From positions 2,400,932-2,464,931 of the forward strand of contig NZ_OOHN01000008.1 in NCBI RefSeq assembly GCF_900323545.1: a stretch of 64,000 nt of DNA. The letters run 5' to 3'. This document shows, in pieces, positions 58,945-64,000 of the stretch. Numbering within the stretch: position 1 is the first letter of the stretch; each line of letters begins with the position of its first letter. The stretch comes from Actinomyces sp. Marseille-P3109 (GTDB lineage: Bacteria > Actinomycetota > Actinomycetes > Actinomycetales > Actinomycetaceae). The notes below the pieces were generated by a model, which did not search any database, was not told the DNA's origin, and saw only the letters and a program-made list of their open reading frames with translations. The position numbers were made by a program, and so were the translations under genes.

Positions 58945-59790
58945 TCAAGCCACCTCCCCACGGCGATCGGAGTCGTGTGAGGGGCGTCCACCCGTGCGCC
59001 GCTCGGGCAGGAGGGCCGCGAGCGCGGGCAGGCCGTCGCGGCGCCCCTCGTAGCGAGTCGAGCAGGTCTCGCAGCGGTCCACGGCCACGGTCCGCGCGCA
59101 GGTGGTGACCCCGGAGACGAGGTCGATGGTCCACACCTGGCCGCCGATGTCCGGGACGTCCTCGCCGACGGCGACGCCGTCGGCTCCACCGGCCCCACCG
59201 GCTCCCGGAACGGCTGCTCCCCGGCGGTCGAGGGTCTGGAGGGCCAGCGAGATGAGTCCGGCTCCCAGGAGCACGTGGTGGTGGGCGTAGGCCTGCTCCA
59301 GCGGGCCGAGCTCGGCGGCGACCTCCGCGGGCATCGGGCGGTAGCCGTGCTGGCGACGGCGTCGGTCGTAGCAGCGGTAGCAGGCGCTGCGGCCGGGCAC
59401 CACGAGCGGTCCGCAGCGCAGCTCTGTGGGGAAGAGCTCCAGGCCGAGGGAGGGGATGGACCGGGTGAAGGACAGGGTGTCGAGGTCCTCACGCAGGCCG
59501 GTCTGATCGGGGTCGGCCACGAGGACGGCGCGGTCGGCGTAGGGGACGTAGGCGCTGACCAGCCCTTGGTCGACCGGCACGACGACGTCGTCCTCACCGG
59601 CGAGCCGCCTCACGACGGCGCGCGCGAACCCGCCTTGGGGCAGGTAGGCCGTCACCGGCCCCGTGGGGGCCTGCGGTGCCGGTCCCTGTGCCGGCTGCGT
59701 GGCCGGTGCGGGCGTCGTCGTGCTCATGGCGGGTCGGGGCTCCTGGGAGTCGATCGGTGGCATGGCTGATGGAGCGGACGTCGGGGGCAT
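58945..59790 (-). CDS. E1-like (ocin-ThiF-type) zinc-Cys4 protein of the RiPP cluster
   Basis: A 281-aa protein resembling the cyclodehydratase E1-like/TOMM family but without a clear leader-binding domain. It carries two Cys pairs (SACYRCYDRRRRQHG at about 140 and DRCETCSTRYEG at about 245) spaced as in the zinc site of SagC-like proteins, and VVVPGRS ahead of the first pair. The first ~40 residues are Pro/Thr-rich and the start could be 59790 (3 bp after ycaO) or 59727. Presumed to work with YcaO and the following RRE-containing protein. Function within the complex is inferred. Confidence 0.62.
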   Translation of the reverse strand: MPPTSAPSAMPPIDSQEPRPAMSTTTPAPATQPAQGPAPQAPTGPVTAYLPQGGFARAVVRRLAGEDDVVVPVDQGLVSAYVPYADRAVLVADPDQTGLREDLDTLSFTRSIPSLGLELFPTELRCGPLVVPGRSACYRCYDRRRRQHGYRPMPAEVAAELGPLEQAYAHHHVLLGAGLISLALQTLDRRGAAVPGAGGAGGADGVAVGEDVPDIGGQVWTIDLVSGVTTCARTVAVDRCETCSTRYEGRRDGLPALAALLPERRTGGRPSHDSDRRGEVA

Positions 59791-59793
59791 GGT

Positions 59794-61167
59794 TCAGGCG
59801 AAGGGCTGGCGGACGGGGTTGATCCCGGCCTCGTCGTGGACGGTCAGGCCCATCGCCCGGGGCGCCTCGTAGAGACGGGGCGTGGCCAGGTAGCGGGCGT
59901 GGTGGCTGAAGGACAGGGGCATGGCCTCGGGGATGAGGGCCTTGATGACGTGCATGCCAACCTGGCGGGCCTCGTCGGTGGTGATGTCGACAACGATCGC
60001 CTCGGCACCGGCCCGCTCCAGGTTGGTGACGACCCGTTCGAGCGGGTCAGGACCATCACTGCCGTCAATGCCGGCCGACGACGCCCCCAGGGTGCCGATC
60101 TCGTCCAGGGCGTGGACGGGCCGCTCGCCCTCGAGGAGGAAGTCGAAGATGTGGCGCATGGACAGCTCGGCGTCGGCCAGGGCTCCGCCGACCACGGTGA
60201 GGTCCTGGCCCTTGATCTCCTGGGCACGGGGGCCGCGGGCGTGGCTGCGCAGGGCGATTCGCAGGGAGGCGAGCTCGCGGTGGATCTTGGCCAGCGCCCG
60301 CTGCGGGTCGATGTCGCAGGTGGCGGCGACCACCTGGGCCAGCTCGGGGTCGACCTGGGAGGTCTGGACGGCGTAGAGGGTGGGGACGCCGTAGTCGGTG
60401 GTGGCGTCGAACAGGTGGGTCCTCAGCTCGGTGGAGGTGCCGACCCGGTGGTACTCGGCGACCTCCTCGCCCAGGGTGGAGGGGTCGACGGCGACCGCGG
60501 GCAGGCGCAGGCGCTGCAGCCAGGTCAGGGCGATGGAGTCGCGCTCGATGACCTCGAGCAGGCCGCCCAGGACCGCCTCGCGCAGGTCGGAGTGCGCGGC
60601 CGTGCCGGTGGAGATGGGGTTGACGAACTGCTCGGAGGGGGTGCGTACCGGGAAGTTGAGGTAGACCAGGACGGCCGGGACGAAGACCTCTCGGCCGCGC
60701 GTCAGGGACCAGCCGCGCACCCATCGCATCGGGACGCGGGGGTCCGATGCGATGAGCCCGCAGTCGGGGTCCGCCAGCTCGGTGGCCGAGCACGCCGGCC
60801 AGCGCTCCGGTCCGATCGCGGCCTCGCCGAGACCGGCGGGGGTGTCCCACACCAGCTCCTCCTCCGTCCATGAGCAGCTGGAGTAGCGTTCCATCGTCTC
60901 CACGATCGCGATGTGTCTGGCGCGATCGGCGTCGATGGCCCCGCCGGCCCCGTCGAAGTTGCCCGCCTCGGCACGGTGATTCCAGCTGCGCTGTGACCTC
61001 AGCGCCTCAGATGGATCACCCAGAAGACCGGTCCAGATCGCGAAGACCGGTTCTCCGGCCGCTTGGGGCAGCTCGGTGGAACGGGAAACCAGGCCGAAGG
61101 GTGACTCGAGGGACGCAGCGCGAGCCAGTGATGGCGCCACACCCTCCTTGAACGCAGAGCGGTACAC
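59794..61167 (-). CDS. YcaO-family azoline-forming cyclodehydratase
   Basis: A 457-aa YcaO protein, the ATP-dependent enzyme that cyclises Cys (and Ser/Thr) backbone amides to azolines. ATP/Mg-binding segments are visible: RHIAIVETMERYSSCSW (about 95-111), REAVLGGLLEVIERDS (about 210-225) with its E-x-x-ERD, and a C-terminal acidic/aromatic region. It ends NPVRQPFA, with the Pro-rich C-terminus typical of TOMM YcaO proteins only partly kept. GTG 61167 is preceded by AAGGAGG at 5 nt. First gene of the eight-gene RiPP operon. Confidence 0.9.
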   Translation of the reverse strand: MYRSAFKEGVAPSLARAASLESPFGLVSRSTELPQAAGEPVFAIWTGLLGDPSEALRSQRSWNHRAEAGNFDGAGGAIDADRARHIAIVETMERYSSCSWTEEELVWDTPAGLGEAAIGPERWPACSATELADPDCGLIASDPRVPMRWVRGWSLTRGREVFVPAVLVYLNFPVRTPSEQFVNPISTGTAAHSDLREAVLGGLLEVIERDSIALTWLQRLRLPAVAVDPSTLGEEVAEYHRVGTSTELRTHLFDATTDYGVPTLYAVQTSQVDPELAQVVAATCDIDPQRALAKIHRELASLRIALRSHARGPRAQEIKGQDLTVVGGALADAELSMRHIFDFLLEGERPVHALDEIGTLGASSAGIDGSDGPDPLERVVTNLERAGAEAIVVDITTDEARQVGMHVIKALIPEAMPLSFSHHARYLATPRLYEAPRAMGLTVHDEAGINPVRQPFA

Positions 61168-61433
61168 GGACCCTCCTTCCTGGGAACGACAGAGGAGGCA
61201 CACTTGGGGGAAGTGCCGTTGGCGAAGAGCCTGCCCGAAGCCGTCAGGCCTTCACATCGGTCTTTGATCTACTGCCCGCTCCGCTGTTTGGATGGCCCCA
61301 CCCGTCCTTTCGTCGAGACGCATTTCGCGGCGTTTACACGGTTGGCGTCTTTTTTCAGGTAGTTTGTTCACTGTTCCCAGCAGACCGCGACCCCCACCTA
61401 CCGCGGTCCGCACACATCTGACCAAGGAGACAC

Positions 61434-62186
61434 ATGTCTTCCCAGATTCCTCCCGACTGCGTTGGCGTCGCCCTGGTCGACGACGACGCGATGGCCCTGG
61501 CCCATCTGGAGTCCTATTTCTCTGGCGTTGAGGACCTCTCCGTCCTCCTAGCAACGCGCTCGACCCACGAGGCCCTGAGATTTGTCCAATCCCACCAGGT
61601 TGACGTCCTCATCACCGATGTCCACATGGAGAACATGGACGGCGTGGAAATGACCAGGGAGGTGCTTCGGAGCTCGCCACCCACCCGGGTCATCCTGTTG
61701 ACCACCATCGACACCGATGAGGACCTCCTCCAGGGGCTGGGGGCGGGGGCCAGCGGCTTCCTGCTCAAGAGCGCCCCGGCCGAGGAGATCACCTCGGCGG
61801 TGCGCACGGTCCACTCCGGGGCGAAGGTCGTGGCCCCCACGCCGACGACGCGCCTCATCGACTACGCGCTGGCCTCCGTGCGCGGTGCGGACGGGAGCGT
61901 CCACCTCTCGGAGAGGGAGCGCGACGTCCTCCACCTCCTGTGCGAGGGTGCCTCGAACCGCAAGATAGCCTCGCTGCTGACCATTGCTGAGGCGACGGTC
62001 AAGTCGCACATCACCGGCCTGTTCCACAAGACGGGCACGACGTCGCGCCTGGAGATGGTGGTGTGGGCCTTCAAGCACGGGTACGCCTCCAACAGCCCCT
62101 TCACGATCCCGTCCTCCAGCGCCCCCAGCAGCCCGACGCCGGGCTCGAGCCCCAGCCCCTCAGAGCTCCGCAGCCCCGAGCACTGA
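61434..62186 (+). CDS. NarL/LuxR-type response regulator
   Basis: A 250-aa regulator with an N-terminal receiver (acidic pocket DDD at 16-18, phospho-Asp62 in LITDVHM, Lys in FLLKSAP) and a LuxR-type helix-turn-helix (SERERDVLHLLCEGASNRKIA, then EATVKSHITGLFHKTG). The last 35 residues are a Ser/Pro tail. AAGGAG precedes the ATG. It is divergent from the ycaO operon with 267 bp between, so it probably controls RiPP production. No sensor kinase is adjacent, which makes it an orphan regulator. Confidence 0.9.
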   Translation: MSSQIPPDCVGVALVDDDAMALAHLESYFSGVEDLSVLLATRSTHEALRFVQSHQVDVLITDVHMENMDGVEMTREVLRSSPPTRVILLTTIDTDEDLLQGLGAGASGFLLKSAPAEEITSAVRTVHSGAKVVAPTPTTRLIDYALASVRGADGSVHLSERERDVLHLLCEGASNRKIASLLTIAEATVKSHITGLFHKTGTTSRLEMVVWAFKHGYASNSPFTIPSSSAPSSPTPGSSPSPSELRSPEH

Positions 62187-62208
62187 TGCCCGGCCCCGTC
62201 ATCCGCCT

Positions 62209-63228
62209 TCAGCCGGTCAGTATCCGGATGAGGAAGAAGATGATGATGATGAGAACCCACCCCACCACCTTGATCGCGCTCGTGTCGGAGCCCGAGGACG
62301 GAGCCGGTCTGCGGCCGGACCGGAGGGAGGGCTGAGTGCCGTACCCCCGGGCCCCGTAAGAGGCGGCAGGAGGTGCGGGCGGCACTGTCGGCTGCGCGCC
62401 GCTGTAGCCCTGGGCTCCGCCCGGACGCCAGGGGATGTCCTGCGGGCCGCCGGCATAGGGGCCGCGACGCGGCCCGCCATAGCCTCCCGCAACAGGGCCG
62501 GCGGGCCGACCGGGCCCCGGCACCTGGTACCCGGGCTGCGCGTAGCGGCCGGACCGGGCCGCCGGAGGGCCGGGAGGGGCTGACGGCGGAGTCTGCTGAG
62601 CCGCTGCACGCGACGTCGTCCGCGGGGACGAGGTGCGTGGGGACGCCGTCCGGGACGCGGCGGTTGCGGAAGCGGTGCGGGCGGCGGCGGTGTGCGCCCT
62701 GGCCGTGCGCCGGCCCTGCGACCGTTGCCCGCCGGGGGCACGGCCGGTGGGACGGCCGCCCTCGGCATCTCCGGCGGCCCCGTCGTCGGCGTCACCGTCG
62801 CGGCCGCCGTCGTCGAAGAGCGGGGACCCCATGAGCGGGTCGCCCAGGACGGAGCCGAAGGGGTCGTCGCCCAGGCCGATGTCGGAGGGCTCCCAGCCCG
62901 TAGGCGCCAGGGACGGGGAGTCGTCAGAGTCGTCGGAGTCGTGAGCGCTGTCCGCCCGCGCCGAATCAGCCTCGACGTTGGGGCGGGCGGAGGCCGCCCC
63001 CATCCGGCCGACCCAGGCCCGCAGCTCCGGGGAGCAGCCCGGGTTGTCGACGATGACGCCGCGCAGGTCGGGGCGGTTGCCGGCCAGCACCATGAGCCGG
63101 CCTGCTCCCGCCTTCGGGTCCCGGGCGAGCTGGAGATCGGGGTCAACGGGCTTGCCTGCCGTCCCCGTCGTCTCTGTGGCCGTCCCGCGGCCGGCTGACA
63201 CAGGGGCGGCATTCGCAACGGTGGTCAT
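62209..63228 (-). CDS. Variant leucine-rich-repeat protein with C-terminal membrane anchor
   Basis: A 339-aa protein. Residues 28-75 form a short variant leucine-rich-repeat-like domain (LQLARDPKAGAGRLMVLAGN, then PDLRGVIVDNPGCSPELRAWV) seen at the N-terminus of many actinobacterial envelope-associated proteins. A long Ala/Arg/Thr/Gly/Pro-rich linker follows, and a single hydrophobic helix at the C-terminus (VGWVLIIIIFFLIRIL) gives a tail anchor. The ATG at 63228 has GATGCT 6 nt upstream. Converges on the response regulator gene. Function unknown. Confidence 0.72.
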   Translation of the reverse strand: MTTVANAAPVSAGRGTATETTGTAGKPVDPDLQLARDPKAGAGRLMVLAGNRPDLRGVIVDNPGCSPELRAWVGRMGAASARPNVEADSARADSAHDSDDSDDSPSLAPTGWEPSDIGLGDDPFGSVLGDPLMGSPLFDDGGRDGDADDGAAGDAEGGRPTGRAPGGQRSQGRRTARAHTAAARTASATAASRTASPRTSSPRTTSRAAAQQTPPSAPPGPPAARSGRYAQPGYQVPGPGRPAGPVAGGYGGPRRGPYAGGPQDIPWRPGGAQGYSGAQPTVPPAPPAASYGARGYGTQPSLRSGRRPAPSSGSDTSAIKVVGWVLIIIIFFLIRILTG

Positions 63229-63322
63229 GGCACGAGCATCCCACGCCGGGCTCCGCCCTGTCCCGGAACCATGCCCACTGGGTCGGTTCGGGCCGCTCCG
63301 CCCTCAGGGACTGATGCCACTG

Positions 63323-63368
63323 ATACCCCGGAGGGGTATTTGACTCACCTACCCCCCAGGGGTATGTT
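63323..63368 (+). promoter_or_regulatory. csoR promoter with two copper-responsive operators
   Basis: Two CsoR-type boxes, ATACCCCGGAGGGGTAT (63323-63339) and TACCCCCCAGGGGTA (63350-63364), lie over a promoter with -35 TTGACT (63340-63345) and -10 TATGTT (63363-63368), 17 nt apart. The first box abuts the -35 and the second runs into the -10, so bound repressor would block RNA polymerase. Confidence 0.85.
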
Positions 63369-63401
63369 CGTTGTCGAACGAGAAGGAGAGACGGAGGAGA
63401 G

Positions 63402-63683
63402 ATGGCCGGATACAGCGGGGCCAAGGAGGATCACCTCAAGCGCCTGCGCCGCATCGAGGGACAGGTGCGGGGCATCTCCCGCATGGTTGAGGAGGACACC
63501 TACTGCATCGACGTCCTCACCCAGATCTCCGCCGCCACCAAGGCCCTGCGGGCCGTGAGCCTGGGCCTGCTGGAGGATCACATGAGCCACTGCGTCCTGC
63601 ACGCCGCCCAGGCCGGCGACGAGGAGGGCACGGCCAAGATCCGCGAGGCCTCCGACGCCATCGCCCGGATCGTGCGGTCCTGA
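63402..63683 (+). CDS. csoR: Copper-sensing repressor CsoR
   Basis: A 93-aa all-helical DUF156/CsoR repressor that leaves DNA on binding Cu(I). The ligand set Cys35-His60-Cys64 (DTYCIDVLT, EDHMSHC) is intact and is that of copper sensors rather than formaldehyde (FrmR) or nickel sensors. The GGAGGAGAG before the ATG is a strong ribosome site. Two operators sit on its own promoter, giving autoregulation together with the metal-binding gene 83 bp downstream. Confidence 0.93.
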   Translation: MAGYSGAKEDHLKRLRRIEGQVRGISRMVEEDTYCIDVLTQISAATKALRAVSLGLLEDHMSHCVLHAAQAGDEEGTAKIREASDAIARIVRS

Positions 63684-63765
63684 GCACCGCGGTCCGGCCG
63701 CCCGACCGGACCACCTCGTTCCCGTTCCGATCCATCCATTTTCTTCACATCCCAAGGAGTGAGAG

Positions 63766-64000
63766 ATGACCGAGTTCACCGCTGAAGGCGTCGACCGCAC
63801 CACCACCCTCAAGGTCTCCGGACTCACCTGCGGCCATTGCGTCGCCCACGTCACCGAGGAGCTCGAGGCGCTCGACGGCGTCAAGGACGTCTCCGTCCTG
63901 CTCAACAAGGGCGGGCAGTCCACCGTCACCGTGCTCTCCGATGTCCGCCTCGAGGACACGGCCCTGGCCGAGGCCATCGATGAGGCCGGGGACTACACGC
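63766..64000 (+). CDS. Heavy-metal-associated (CopZ-like) protein, cut by the window end
   Basis: The first 78 residues of an HMA-domain protein with the metal site GLTCGHC (Cys22, Cys25) and the ferredoxin-like pattern ending AIDEAGDYT. AAGGAG precedes the ATG. A free-standing copper chaperone of about 80 aa is most likely, since the domain is almost complete at the window edge. The N-terminus of a CopA-type ATPase is the alternative. It follows csoR and should be induced by copper. Confidence 0.85.
   Translation, partial: MTEFTAEGVDRTTTLKVSGLTCGHCVAHVTEELEALDGVKDVSVLLNKGGQSTVTVLSDVRLEDTALAEAIDEAGDYT

Overview
The window is high-GC actinobacterial DNA. The gene content (DUF885 peptidase-like protein, DUF5926, variant leucine-rich-repeat protein, paired TPM/DUF5129-like proteins, WXG-type small protein) and the many apparently leaderless genes fit an Actinomyces-like member of the Actinomycetaceae. 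That placement is an inference from gene content and composition. No rRNA, tRNA or CRISPR array was seen.

Layout. 1-12.3 kb: housekeeping genes (glycerate kinase, a metNIQ methionine importer behind a probable SAM-box leader, alpha/beta hydrolase, low-molecular-weight protein phosphatase, prephenate dehydratase, fructosamine-kinase family protein, a large membrane protein and a GT2 glycosyltransferase). 12.3-32.9 kb: a DUF885 protein, a self-regulated TetR/NAD(P)H-oxidoreductase pair, an AlkD-like protein, DUF817 and DUF5926 genes with a duplicated 3' remnant between them, a twice-frameshifted TPM-type gene beside an intact relative, RidA, phosphoglucomutase, a frameshifted YwiC-like gene, HisC, a holin-family protein, a WXG-like small protein coupled to a large lipase-like protein, and a methyltransferase.

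33.1-46.6 kb is a dense DNA-modification and defence island. Six same-strand genes lie end to end: DUF1156 DNA methylase, HEPN-DUF499 ATPase, GHKL (MORC/MutL-like) ATPase, PD-(D/E)XK nuclease, Z1 helicase-like protein and Vsr. A divergent cytosine-5 methyltransferase follows. It looks like a DUF1156/DUF499 modification module merged with a GHKL-Z1-nuclease-Vsr-Dcm restriction module.

46.7-50.7 kb holds a siderophore-interacting protein, two related small membrane proteins, a GNAT acetyltransferase and purB. 51.0-61.2 kb is a RiPP biosynthetic operon read on the minus strand: YcaO, a zinc-Cys4 E1-like partner, an RRE/E1-like protein fused to a nitroreductase-like half, a second nitroreductase-like half, a 58-residue precursor with a Ser/Ala/Cys core, an M50 membrane protease, and a split LanB pair (glutamylation and elimination). 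No pyridine synthase is visible, so a linear azole/dehydroalanine peptide of goadsporin type is more likely than a macrocyclic thiopeptide. A divergent NarL-type response regulator sits upstream. The window ends with a copper-response unit (csoR with two operators, then a truncated HMA-domain gene).

Two regulatory themes recur. More than ten genes have a -10-like hexamer exactly 6 nt before an ATG or GTG, which suggests leaderless transcripts. Several palindromic repeat families are scattered through the intergenic spaces, and one copy has landed inside a coding sequence.
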